DNA of 64,000 nucleotides, from NCBI RefSeq assembly GCF_017876155.1, contig NZ_JAGINP010000033.1:1-64000 (forward strand). The letters run 5' to 3'. This DNA comes from Azospirillum rugosum. Lineage in GTDB: Bacteria > Pseudomonadota > Alphaproteobacteria > Azospirillales > Azospirillaceae. The notes under the pieces are model-generated. The model saw nothing but the letters and a program-made list of their open reading frames with translations. It ran no database searches and was not told the origin of the DNA. Of this stretch, positions 7,913 through 16,160 are shown in pieces (positions within the stretch are counted from its first letter, which is position 1; every line of letters starts with the position of its first letter). The position numbers were made by a program, and so were the translations under genes.

Positions 7913-8590
7913 CTAGGCGGTAGGGAAGACATGGCTGAGGCGGCCCAGCAGGACGTGGACCTGACCGGCCGACCAGTCCTGGCCGCGAGTGCTCCGGATG
8001 CCGCGGCGGTTGAGTTCGCGGGCAATTCCCCGCCGACTTGTTACGCCGTCGGCCTGAATGGCGGCGATTACGTCGCGGAGATCCGCTGCACGCTTGGCGG
8101 CCTGGGCCGCAACGGCCGCCGCTCCGCGTTGCCGTCCTTCGTCCTGTCCTTTCAGATTGGCGGGGTTGCCTAGCTTGGTGCCGCGGGCTTTCGCTGCGGC
8201 TAGGGCAAGGCGGGTTCGTTCGGAAATCGCCTTCCTCTCGGCTTCTGCGACAGCGGCCAGAATGTGAACGGTCAACTCGTTGATGGCCGGGTTGTCCACG
8301 CTGACGAACTGGACGCCATCAGCCATCAAGCGGGTCACGAAGGCGATGTTCCTGCTGAGTCGGTCCAACCGGGCAATCAGCAAAACCGCATTGTAAATCC
8401 GGCAAGCCCGCAACGCCTGCCCAAGCCCCTCACGGTCGTCCCGCTTGCCGGTCTCGATGTCCTGGTGTTCGGCGACGAGAGTGTCATCGTCGCGGAGGAA
8501 CCGCTGGACGGCGGCCCGTTGGGCGTCCAGGCCGAGACCGCTGCGACCCTGGTCTCGCGTGCTCACCCGATAATACGTCACGTATCGCAT
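7913..8590 (-). CDS. Serine recombinase, internal, divergent from the terminal pair
   Basis: A 225-residue recombinase from the ATG at 8588-8590. The N-terminal YYRVST carries the catalytic Ser10, and LIARLDRLSRN carries the conserved DRL. The dimerisation helix is VAEAERKAISERTRLALAAA. The C-terminal part (RRGIARELNRRGIRS, then WSAGQVHVLLGR) matches the 'Recombinase' HTH domain of phage-type resolvases rather than the short HTH of the terminal copies. The next gene on the same strand starts upstream at 9443. A site related to the terminal recombinases' dyad lies just upstream (8612-8654). It may resolve or insert an inner part of the element. Confidence 0.88.
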   Translation of the reverse strand: MRYVTYYRVSTRDQGRSGLGLDAQRAAVQRFLRDDDTLVAEHQDIETGKRDDREGLGQALRACRIYNAVLLIARLDRLSRNIAFVTRLMADGVQFVSVDNPAINELTVHILAAVAEAERKAISERTRLALAAAKARGTKLGNPANLKGQDEGRQRGAAAVAAQAAKRAADLRDVIAAIQADGVTSRRGIARELNRRGIRSTRGQDWSAGQVHVLLGRLSHVFPTA

Positions 8591-8611
8591 GTCACAACCC
8601 ATTAAACCGTC

Positions 8612-8654
8612 GTTCACTGAACTCGAACATCCCACGGTTCCGAGAACTGTCAAC
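8612..8654. promoter_or_regulatory. Dyad upstream of internal recombinase, related to the terminal sites
   Basis: Half-sites GTTCACTGAACTCGAAC and GGTTCCGAGAACTGTCAAC face each other across about seven bases. The right half closely matches GGGTTCCAAAACTGTCAAA at 2861-2879 upstream of the left terminal recombinase. The gene-sense reading begins TTGACAGTT, which could also serve as a -35 element. It is a candidate binding or crossover site. Confidence 0.45.
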
Positions 8655-8711
8655 TCACGCCGGTGCGGATCGCGGGATGACGGTGGTCGATGACATCCGG
8701 GCGGCCGTCGG

Positions 8712-9443
8712 TCAGGACCGCCTGATGGGGACGCCGGCACCGTAGGTATTGTTACCAGCCTGGGCGATGGCGATCAGCTTCATCACCATGACCTCTCGGG
8801 GCACCTCCTGGAGCAGTGGTAGGGACGCCTCCAGGCCGGGCGGCAGGTAGATGTCCGCCGTGACCACCATCCAGATAGTCTCCTGGTCGGCCGGCGACAG
8901 ATCGAGTCGGGGCTGCCGCAACGCCGTCAGAAGGCCCGCGAGGGCCGCCCTGGACCAGGGCGGGAAATCCTCCCAGCGATCCGGGGCTTCATCGCCCGGT
9001 GGCTGCTCCAGGTGCTGCTGGAGCAGCCACATCGCCGGGCAGGTCCACGTCGGGTTCGTCCCCCGCTCGACCGGTCCGCGGTTGTCCCCCGACTGGGCTC
9101 TGGCGTCGGCTGCTGCGAACAACGGCAGCGGTTCGGCACCGAGTGCCCGGATCTGCCACAGGGTTTCCCGCCGCCCCAGCCAGATGGACTGCCACGCGTC
9201 GGCGTGCATGAGCCGCTCCAGGGCGGGCACACCGAAGCCGACCTCCCCGCCGCCTGACCATTCTACGGGGATCATCAGCCTGTCGCTCATCACCCCCATG
9301 CGGCCTTCCGGCACCGTCGGGAATTTTGACTTGAGCGATTCCACCCACGTAGGCTCGGGATCAACAATCCAACCACACTGACCGACGTGAGAAAAAACAA
9401 TGAGCTTTGCAAGCTGGCCGCGATGCTTCCCCCTGATGAACAT
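8712..9443 (-). CDS. Hypothetical protein, 243 aa
   Basis: The ATG at 9441-9443 gives a soluble, tryptophan-rich protein without signal peptide or membrane segment. Visible pieces are WSGGGEVGFGVPALERL (residues 62-78), a helical WLLQQHLEQPPGDEAPDRW and an acidic C-terminal half. No family is recognised. About 95 bases of its coding sequence recur, slightly diverged, at 16065-16160, which suggests an ancestral second copy. It is followed by the recombinase 7913-8590 on the same strand. Confidence 0.55.
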   Translation of the reverse strand: MFIRGKHRGQLAKLIVFSHVGQCGWIVDPEPTWVESLKSKFPTVPEGRMGVMSDRLMIPVEWSGGGEVGFGVPALERLMHADAWQSIWLGRRETLWQIRALGAEPLPLFAAADARAQSGDNRGPVERGTNPTWTCPAMWLLQQHLEQPPGDEAPDRWEDFPPWSRAALAGLLTALRQPRLDLSPADQETIWMVVTADIYLPPGLEASLPLLQEVPREVMVMKLIAIAQAGNNTYGAGVPIRRS

Positions 9444-9654
9444 CGGTGTCTGTGGATGAGGCCAAGAATTCCATCATGGTCAGCCTCGCCGTTGTCACAT
9501 ATGTCGGACCGGATCTGTTCGGATTAGAGACCGTTGCTCCAATTCTGACCCATTCAACCGCTTGAAATTCAAATCCGGAATTTTGACTTCAGCGTTTCAG
9601 AGCCTGTAGAGCTTCTGTCAGGGCCAACGTCAAAACAGCCAAAGAGACAAGCAA

Positions 9655-9822
9655 ATGAACGCCTACCGAATTCTCGGTGAAAACGTCCCACCGATTGTTG
9701 CTGAGCGGATCTCCAGCCTGCTGTTCAATGCCGTGACGGATCTCGTCGTGAACAACGACGCCATTGATCTCGACTTCCAGATCCTGTCCATGCTGGCCGA
9801 GGAAATGGCCAGTCCAAGCTAA
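9655..9822 (+). CDS. Small hypothetical protein, 55 aa
   Basis: The ATG at 9655 opens a 55-codon frame with a sensible amphipathic sequence (ERISSLLFNAVTDLVV) and a TAA stop. The ribosome site is weak (GAGACAAG). It is followed after 56 bases by 9879-10247 and may be its operon partner. The segment 9444-9654 before it holds no gene I can support. Confidence 0.45.
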   Translation: MNAYRILGENVPPIVAERISSLLFNAVTDLVVNNDAIDLDFQILSMLAEEMASPS

Positions 9823-9878
9823 CCTCTATCCTCAATACAGTGAAACTCTCTCTTCATGCGTATACAAGGATGTCACCA

Positions 9879-10247
9879 ATGAACATCGATACCTGCATCA
9901 GTGCTTCGGAACTTCTGGCTCAGAAATTCGCAGCCGGATTCTCCTTCCGTCTCTATTCCGAGGTTAAGCTGTCCTACCGATTTACTCTTGGGGAGAACGA
10001 TGAAGCCATTTCGTGCGAGCTTCTCGTCGACATTTCCCCTTGTCCGTGGAACCCAACGGATGCTCATTGGGTGCAGTTCGATGTGGATGGCTGCGGAATT
10101 GAGGTTGAAGTTGACGCAGGCGGTGCCTCTCTGCTTCCCGTTCATGAAGATGAGAAGCAGAGCTTCAATAAAGTTATTGAGAATATTGACTGGGACGACT
10201 TCCAGCGAAACTGCTCCATTCAGTACTGCTCCATTCAGTATGTCTAA
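9879..10247 (+). CDS. Hypothetical protein, 122 aa
   Basis: The ATG at 9879 has AAGGA upstream. The protein is acidic and beta-rich (FSFRLYSEVKLSYRFTLGEN), with no signal peptide and no known motif. The end carries a perfect 15-base tandem duplication (CTGCTCCATTCAGTA twice) that repeats CSIQY in the protein, so the C-terminus has recently changed length. Base composition is more AT-rich than the surrounding genes, which suggests a separate origin. Confidence 0.6.
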   Translation: MNIDTCISASELLAQKFAAGFSFRLYSEVKLSYRFTLGENDEAISCELLVDISPCPWNPTDAHWVQFDVDGCGIEVEVDAGGASLLPVHEDEKQSFNKVIENIDWDDFQRNCSIQYCSIQYV

Positions 10248-10285
10248 GTCTTTCTCAGATGGATGAATGCTGGGGTGTTTCGCTA

Positions 10286-10678
10286 TCAAAGCGAAACCTG
10301 CATGGCCGGCAGCGATCCGGCCGGCAGATGGTGGAGCAGCGAGGCAAGCTCGTCATGGTCAATGCAGTCCACAAGGCCGTTGACAGCGGCCTCTGGCAGA
10401 GCCCAATCGAGGCTGCCGCCAGGGGGGTACAGGGGCGACATCGCCCCACAGGTGCATCGGATGCTCGTCTTCTGCAAGTCGAGGCCGATCCGGACGCTAC
10501 CGTCGGTCCCGGCGAGATGCTGGTCCACGGTCAGCCGGACTGTGATCGTGGGCGACGTACCAACCAGCGACACTACGCCGAACCTCTCGGTGCGGTCCCT
10601 CACGATTGGGGACGGCGACCAGTCGGTGGACACTCCTCCGACAGGCACCTGAGGAATGACTGCGGGAGCCTGGGGCAT
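10286..10678 (-). CDS. Hypothetical protein after the RecD2-like helicase
   Basis: The ATG at 10676-10678 gives 130 residues. A longer frame from a TTG at 10724-10726 would overlap the helicase end. The sequence has mixed beta/alpha character (VGTSPTITVRLTVDQHL) and two cysteines (RCTCGAM). No family is recognised. It follows the helicase by about 32 bases on the same strand, so it is probably cotranscribed. Whether it is real rests on codon bias and position only. Confidence 0.45.
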   Translation of the reverse strand: MPQAPAVIPQVPVGGVSTDWSPSPIVRDRTERFGVVSLVGTSPTITVRLTVDQHLAGTDGSVRIGLDLQKTSIRCTCGAMSPLYPPGGSLDWALPEAAVNGLVDCIDHDELASLLHHLPAGSLPAMQVSL

Positions 10679-10710
10679 GCGGTTTTCCCGTGTGCCTTGA
10701 AGGCTGGCCC

Positions 10711-12939
10711 TCAAGAAGTCAGCCAAGTGCCGGCCTGATTTTTGACCGGCACAGGCTTCTTCAGGATTTCACGGAGCTTCGACCACCTTCGACCGTCCTC
10801 AGCAGTTCGAACAGCGAGCCCCACTGCCCGCCGCTGACCAACCAGGACCACGAGTTTCTTGCCCCTCGTTACCCCAGTGTAGATCAAGTTCCGCTTGAGC
10901 ATCATGAAGTGTGGCATCCCAATGGGTATGACGACTGCCGGGTACTCCGAGCCCTGCGACTTGTGGATCGTGGTCGCAAAAGCCAGCGAGACCTCATCGA
11001 GTTCCCCAAAAATGTACACTACGTCTCGACCGTCAAAGTTGATCACGACCTCCTGGGCGTCGGGATCAATGGCGGTCACCAGCCCCAGGTCCCCGTTGTA
11101 GACCTCCTTGTCATAGTCGTTCTCAACCTGCATGACCTTGTCGCCGGGCCGGTAGGTCCAGCCGAACCGCTCGACGGCGGGCTGATCGACCGCCGGATTC
11201 AGGGCCGCCTGGAGGGCGAGGTTCAGCGTGCGGGCACCGAGACCACCACGGTTCATCGGGGTCAGGATTTGGATATCGCGGATTGGGTCGAACCCGAACC
11301 GCCGGGGGATGCGGTGCTGGACGATCTCCACGACCTTTCTGACCGCATCTTCGGCGTCGGCGGTATCGACGAAGTAGAAGTCGGTGGTCTCGCCGTCCTT
11401 CGGCGGCGTCAGGACCGGCATCTGGCCAGCGTTGATCCGGTGAGCGTTCGTGATGATTTGGCTGGTCGCCGCCTGTCGGAAGACCTCTGTCAGACGGACG
11501 ACCGGCACCGCCTCCGACTCGATGGTGTCGGCTAGGACCTGCCCCGGTCCTACAGACGGTAGCTGGTCCACATCGCCGACCAGGATGACAGCCGCCTTCG
11601 CCGGCACAGCCCGTAGGACCGACGCCATGAGGGGAACGTCCACCATTGAGGTTTCGTCCAGGACCAGGAGATTGCATTGCAAGGGCATCTCCTCGTTTCG
11701 GCGGAAGCCGCCGGTCGTGGGGTCGAATTCCAACAGGCGGTGGATCGTCTTGGCCTCCATGCCGGTTGCCTCGGTCATCCGCTTCGCAGCCCGGCCGGTC
11801 GGAGCGGCGAGGAGGACATGAACGCCTTTGGCCGCCAGGATCTTCAGGATCGAATTCACTAAGGTGGTCTTGCCGACGCCCGGCCCCCCAGTGATCACCA
11901 TGAGCTTCGACGCCAGGGCCATCCTGACCGCGTCCTTCTGGCTCGCGGCGAGGCTGACGCCGAGCTTCCCCTCAACCCACGGAATGGCCTTGTCAGCGTC
12001 GACACTGGGCCAAGGTGGCTCCCCCTCCCGCAGCAACGCAACCCTGCCGGCGATCACCCGCTCGGCCTCCCAAAGCCGGCGGAGGAATACGCAGTCTTGA
12101 TCAGCCACTTGGTCGGCGACGACTACACCGTCGTCGAGTTCGAGCCGGATCGCGTCCTCCAGGATCGCCACCGGGATCTCCAGGAGCTTCTCCGCCGTGG
12201 TGAGTAGGTCGTCCCTGGGCAATCCGCAGTGGCCGTCATCGACCGCCTCAAGCAGGGTGTAGGAGATGCCCGCCCTGGCCCGGATCATGGCGTCCTGCGG
12301 GATACCCAACTTCTCCGCGATCATATCGGCAGTCTTGAAGCCGATGCCCCGGATGTCACGGGCCAACCGGTAGGGGTTCTCGGTCACAAGGGCGATGGCG
12401 TCCACCCCATAGGTCTTAAAGATCCGCACGGCCCGCGAGGTCCCGACACCGTGACTTTGGAGGAAGACCATGATCTCCCGAATCGCCTTCTGGTCGGCCC
12501 AGGCCGAGGTGATCTTGGCGGCCCGCTTCGGCCCAATGCCTGTGACCTCGGACAGACGACTCGGGTCCTGTTCGATGATGTCGAACACCGCCTCGCCGAA
12601 CGCCTTCACCAGCTTCCTGGCGTACACCGGGCCGATGCCCTTGATTAGCCCGGAACCCAGGTACTTCTCGATTCCCTCCAGGGAGGTCGGTTGGGCCGTT
12701 TTCAGGTGCGTCGCCCGGAACTGCTGCCCGTGTTCTCGGTGGACCTCCCAGTTGCCGCTGGCCTGTGCCCATTCACCGGGCTGAATCGAGGCGGCATGGC
12801 CGATGAGGGTCACGAGGTCCCGGTGGCCACGAGCCTTTACCCGCAGCACGCAGTAGCCGTTCTCGGGGTTGTGGTAGGTGACCCGTTCGATCAGGCCCGA
12901 GAGGAATTCCCGGTGTTCGACTGCGGGTGAATGCGGCAT
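10711..12939 (-). CDS. recD2: RecD2-like ATP-dependent DNA helicase
   Basis: About 742 residues; the ATG is at 12937-12939, and a GTG at 12949-12951 is also possible. The domain order follows the RecD2/TraA superfamily-1B family. An N-terminal OB-like part (GLIERVTYHNPENGYCVLRV) is followed by a helix-hairpin-helix block (GIGPVYARKL, GIGPKRAAKI, GIGFKTADMI). Then come the Walker A motif GGPGVGKTT, motif II VLDETSMVD, motif III VGDVDQLPSVGPG, motif IV-V (LTPMNRGGLGARTLN) and the late ATTIHKSQGSEYPAV and YTGVTRGKK motifs. RecD2 proteins unwind DNA 5'-3' outside RecBCD. This copy diverges from a nuclease/MBL trio, so it may supply helicase activity to a local defence system. That link is inference. 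Confidence 0.93.
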   Translation of the reverse strand: MPHSPAVEHREFLSGLIERVTYHNPENGYCVLRVKARGHRDLVTLIGHAASIQPGEWAQASGNWEVHREHGQQFRATHLKTAQPTSLEGIEKYLGSGLIKGIGPVYARKLVKAFGEAVFDIIEQDPSRLSEVTGIGPKRAAKITSAWADQKAIREIMVFLQSHGVGTSRAVRIFKTYGVDAIALVTENPYRLARDIRGIGFKTADMIAEKLGIPQDAMIRARAGISYTLLEAVDDGHCGLPRDDLLTTAEKLLEIPVAILEDAIRLELDDGVVVADQVADQDCVFLRRLWEAERVIAGRVALLREGEPPWPSVDADKAIPWVEGKLGVSLAASQKDAVRMALASKLMVITGGPGVGKTTLVNSILKILAAKGVHVLLAAPTGRAAKRMTEATGMEAKTIHRLLEFDPTTGGFRRNEEMPLQCNLLVLDETSMVDVPLMASVLRAVPAKAAVILVGDVDQLPSVGPGQVLADTIESEAVPVVRLTEVFRQAATSQIITNAHRINAGQMPVLTPPKDGETTDFYFVDTADAEDAVRKVVEIVQHRIPRRFGFDPIRDIQILTPMNRGGLGARTLNLALQAALNPAVDQPAVERFGWTYRPGDKVMQVENDYDKEVYNGDLGLVTAIDPDAQEVVINFDGRDVVYIFGELDEVSLAFATTIHKSQGSEYPAVVIPIGMPHFMMLKRNLIYTGVTRGKKLVVLVGQRRAVGLAVRTAEDGRRWSKLREILKKPVPVKNQAGTWLTS

Positions 12940-13047
12940 CTTGACCGTCACGCGAGCGGCTGGAAAGCCGGTTGTTCCAACTCAGCTTTGGGCGATGATA
13001 CATGAGGTCCGGGATTGCCGGAATATAAGGTAGGAGGCTGTCCGGAC

Positions 13048-13722
13048 TTGGTTGGCATCGAGAGTCTTACGACGGCCACTACCGATATCCAAGAGATCAT
13101 GCGGCGGCTGGCGACCAGCCGGCCGGTGTTCCATTCGGAAGCCGACTTCCAGCACGCCTTCGCCTGGACCGTTCGGGAACTCCACCCCTCCGCCGGGGTG
13201 CGGTTGGAGTACAAGCCGGCCATCACCGGGCCGCGGCCGGAGATCGACATTTGGCTTCGTCTGGGGGAGCGGATCGTGGCCGTCGAACTGAAGTACCTCA
13301 CGTCGAAGCTGGAGGCGGTCATCGGTGGTGAGGAGTTTCGGCTCGCTCACCAGAGTGCCATGCCTGTCCGCCGGTACGACTGCGTCGCCGACATCGAACG
13401 ACTCGAACGGGTCGTGAATGCGTTCCAGAACCAAGGTCCCATCGAGGGGCACGCCGTGCTGTTGACGAATACCCGGCAGTGCTGGTTAGGTGGTTCCGAA
13501 GCCGGGACCATCGACGCCGCATTTCGTCTTCCTGAGGGGCGGCGGCTGTCGGGCTCCTTGGCTTGGGGTGAGCGGGCGGCGGCGGGAACCAAACGGAACC
13601 GCGAGCACGCGGTTATGCTGAAGGGCACCTACATAGCGGCGTGGCGTGAGTACTCGACGGTGCCCGGCACCAACGGGACGTTTCGCTATTTGCTGAACAG
13701 CATCACGGCGGACCCAAGATGA
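13048..13722 (+). CDS. PD-(D/E)XK nuclease-like protein, first of the nuclease trio
   Basis: About 224 residues from a TTG at 13048 with AGGAGG upstream. TTG 13015 and a later ATG 13099 are alternatives. The core PRPEIDIWLRLGERIVAVELKYL shows the D-x(n)-E-x-K signature: an aspartate in a strand, then a hydrophobic strand ending ELK. A helical region follows (VADIERLERVVNAF) and then a strand with HAVLLTNTRQCW, as in restriction-endonuclease-like folds. Its stop overlaps the ATG of the next gene (ATGA), so they form an operon. It diverges from the RecD2-like helicase. The target is unknown, but the genomic setting suggests nucleic-acid defence. Confidence 0.7.
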   Translation: MVGIESLTTATTDIQEIMRRLATSRPVFHSEADFQHAFAWTVRELHPSAGVRLEYKPAITGPRPEIDIWLRLGERIVAVELKYLTSKLEAVIGGEEFRLAHQSAMPVRRYDCVADIERLERVVNAFQNQGPIEGHAVLLTNTRQCWLGGSEAGTIDAAFRLPEGRRLSGSLAWGERAAAGTKRNREHAVMLKGTYIAAWREYSTVPGTNGTFRYLLNSITADPR

Positions 13723-14963
13723 GGGTCTGCATCCATCGCGGGGCCAAACAGATCGGTGGCACCTGCATCGAGATCGAGGCCGGTGGTCAGCGGATCGCTC
13801 TTGATGTCGGGTTGCCGCTGGATGCCGCTGACGACACCGTGTCGTTGCTGCCCGCGGTGCCGGGCTTCCGCGACCCGGACGACAGCCTGCTGGCCGCCGT
13901 GATCTCCCATCCCCACCAGGACCACTATGGCCTTGCCCGGCACCTCCGCCCCGATCTACCGATCATGATCGGCGAGGCGGCCGACCGAATCCTCAAGGCG
14001 GCGGCGTGCTTCATCCGTTCGGGCGTTTCGTTCCAGAACGTGATTCCGTTGCGTGATCGGCAGGTGGTGGAGATTGGCCCCTTCCGCGTCCAGCCCTTGC
14101 TGGTCGATCACTCGGCGTACGACGCCTACTCGCTCCTCGTTGAAGCCGACGGGAAGCGGCTCTTCTACACCGGCGATTTCCGGGTGCACGGTCGGAAGGC
14201 AGCCCTGGTTGAGCGGATCATCGAGCAGCCGCCCGTCGGTGTCGATGTCCTTCTGATGGAGGGCTCTTCCATCGGCCGTCTTGGCGAGGACGGCAGCTTC
14301 CCCTCGGAGGACGACCTGGAGCACGAATTCGTGGATGTGATGCAGGCCACGAGGGGCACAGTGCTGGTGTACGCTTCCGGCCAAAACATCGACCGTTTGG
14401 TGACGATGTTCCGGGCGTGCCGGAAGACCGGCCGCCAACTGGTGATTGACCTCTACACCGCCGAGGTGCTGAGGGCCACCGGCAACGACCGGATACCTCA
14501 AGGCTGGTGGAACGGCGTTCGAGTGTTCCTGCCCCACCGGCAGCGGGTATGGGTGAAGCGACACGAACTCTATGATCTCATCCCACGGTACCGGACCAAC
14601 CGCATTTATCCGGAAGAGCTTGCGTCGGCGGCCTCGATGACCACCGTCCTGTTCCGCCCGTCGATGTGCGAGGACCTGGAGCGGGCGGGCTGCCTCGCAG
14701 GGGGCTCGGTCGTCTACTCGATGTGGGAAGGGTACCTCCAGGACGAACGCTCGGAACCATTCCTGGATTGGCTCAACCGGCATAGTTTGCCGATGGTGAA
14801 GGTTCACACTTCCGGACACGCGTCCATAAGGGATCTGAAGCGTCTGGCCGATGCAGTTCGGCCCCGGCATCTGGTCCCTGTGCACAGCTTCGGCCCGGAT
14901 CGCTACTCTGACTATTTCGACAATGTGGACGTTCGGGGAGATGGGGAATGGTGGGAGGTGTGA
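13719..14963 (+). CDS. Metallo-beta-lactamase / beta-CASP (RNase J-like) nuclease
   Basis: A 414-residue protein. Metal ligands are visible in order: SHPHQDHYG (the HxHxDH motif, about residue 68), VDHSAYDAY, TGDFRVHG (motif 3 Asp) and, after the inserted beta-CASP region, HTSGHAS and VPVHSF. The CASP part includes YASGQNIDRL. Overall order and length resemble RNase J and archaeal CPSF-like nucleases but lack the C-terminal RNase J domain. It overlaps the nuclease gene before it by four bases and the gene after it by sixteen. The likely activity is metal-dependent RNA or DNA cleavage. Placement between two PD-(D/E)XK genes is unusual. Confidence 0.85.
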   Translation: MRVCIHRGAKQIGGTCIEIEAGGQRIALDVGLPLDAADDTVSLLPAVPGFRDPDDSLLAAVISHPHQDHYGLARHLRPDLPIMIGEAADRILKAAACFIRSGVSFQNVIPLRDRQVVEIGPFRVQPLLVDHSAYDAYSLLVEADGKRLFYTGDFRVHGRKAALVERIIEQPPVGVDVLLMEGSSIGRLGEDGSFPSEDDLEHEFVDVMQATRGTVLVYASGQNIDRLVTMFRACRKTGRQLVIDLYTAEVLRATGNDRIPQGWWNGVRVFLPHRQRVWVKRHELYDLIPRYRTNRIYPEELASAASMTTVLFRPSMCEDLERAGCLAGGSVVYSMWEGYLQDERSEPFLDWLNRHSLPMVKVHTSGHASIRDLKRLADAVRPRHLVPVHSFGPDRYSDYFDNVDVRGDGEWWEV

Positions 14964-15895
14964 CGCTGGACGGGACGATTATGCCAACCGTGTTCGACCG
15001 CGGCATCGACGACGCGTTCGTCTCCGCGTTGAACGCGGCTTACGATGCGGGTGGTTGGTGGAGGACGCTGGCTGACGACACCGATCTCCTCATCGCCGTT
15101 AGGTCGAACTACCTGAACGTCTACTGGCGGGGCAACAGCCTGCTGAAGGTATCCTGCGAAAAGGGGCGTTTGGTCGGACGGGTCCACTACAAGTACCTGC
15201 TCCGAGCCGGTCGAACGCCCGACTATGTCCTGGTCGAGGATGGCCGCCCCGTGATCCCTGACCCGGCGTCTTTTCTCACCCAGAACATCGGCGACCTTCG
15301 ATCCCTCAAGGCGGCGGCCAAGCCCTATGCCGGTGCCGAAAAGGTCGGCGTCCATGATATCGTCATGGGCAACCCGAACATCGTCGATGTGGAGGTCGCA
15401 TTCAGCGTAGCCGGCACTGAAGAGGGTGACTCCGGCAACCCACGGGTCGATTTCGCCGCCATCCACGAGATGGTCGACGAGGTCCGGCTGGTTTTCTTCG
15501 AGGCAAAGCTGTTCTCCAACTCTGAGGTCAGGGCCGGCGGCGATACCCCGCCGAAGGTCGTGGAGCAGGTCAACCGCTACGCTGCCTTGCTGCGGCAACA
15601 CGGCGAACAAGTTGAGCGATCCTACCGGCGGGTGTTCGGGAACCTGTTGGCGATGAAGGGTGTCGTCGGTCGTCATCCTGAGCGGGATGCGGTGCTGCGG
15701 AAGGTGCTGGCCGGTGAGAAGCCCTTGGTGATCTGCGACCGGCCTCGGCTGGTCCTGTTCGGTTTCGACGACGATCAGCGGAGGGGGGTGGTCTGGACCA
15801 AGCACCGGGGCAAGCTTGTGGACCTGCTGGGGGCCGACCGCATCCTGCTCCGCGGCAACAGCGTCGGGTTCACCAATGGAATCTCGGCACCGTAG
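14948..15895 (+). CDS. PD-(D/E)XK nuclease-like protein, third of the nuclease trio
   Basis: 315 residues from ATG 14948, inside the end of the MBL gene; ATG 14981 is an alternative. The N-terminal 130 residues are unrecognised (NVYWRGNSLLKVSC, RVHYKYLL). The centre has RVDFAAIHEMVDEVRLVFFE followed by AKLFSN, giving D...E-x-K, then VVEQVNRYAALLRQH, which matches the Q-x-x-x-Y helix of RecB-type nucleases. These motifs together make a catalytic PD-(D/E)XK enzyme likely. The C-terminal 80 residues (LVLFGFDDDQRRGVVW) look like a beta domain. It completes a three-gene overlapping operon. Function unknown. Confidence 0.65.
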   Translation: MVGGVTLDGTIMPTVFDRGIDDAFVSALNAAYDAGGWWRTLADDTDLLIAVRSNYLNVYWRGNSLLKVSCEKGRLVGRVHYKYLLRAGRTPDYVLVEDGRPVIPDPASFLTQNIGDLRSLKAAAKPYAGAEKVGVHDIVMGNPNIVDVEVAFSVAGTEEGDSGNPRVDFAAIHEMVDEVRLVFFEAKLFSNSEVRAGGDTPPKVVEQVNRYAALLRQHGEQVERSYRRVFGNLLAMKGVVGRHPERDAVLRKVLAGEKPLVICDRPRLVLFGFDDDQRRGVVWTKHRGKLVDLLGADRILLRGNSVGFTNGISAP

Positions 15896-16064
15896 GGGGA
15901 AGGGGTGAAGACACCTGCAAGAACGAACCGCTGGCTGCCCTCAACCGTCATATCGCTCCTGAGCCTTCCGTCGTCAGTTCCCACCATGGCATCGTCAATA
16001 GGCACGGAGGGCGAAGATCTCCGGCAGAACCGCTTGGCCGGGCGGCCCTCGGGGCGGAGCAGAC
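15896..16064. other. Short intergenic stretch after the nuclease trio
   Basis: I see no gene or hairpin terminator here. Confidence 0.3.
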
Positions 16065-16160
16065 CGCCCTGGACCAGGGCGGGAAATTCTCCCAGCGATC
16101 CGGGGCTTCATCGCCCGGTGGCTGCTCCAGATACTGCTGGAGCAGCCGCATCGCCGGCAG
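16065..16160 (-). pseudogene. Fragment duplicating part of the gene 8712-9443
   Basis: About 95 bases nearly identical to 8945-9040. In translation the shared segment is LLQQ-LEQPPGDEAPDRW followed by FPPWSRA. On both sides the similarity stops and no start or continuation follows. It is therefore a remnant left by a duplication or rearrangement of the 243-residue gene. Confidence 0.65.
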
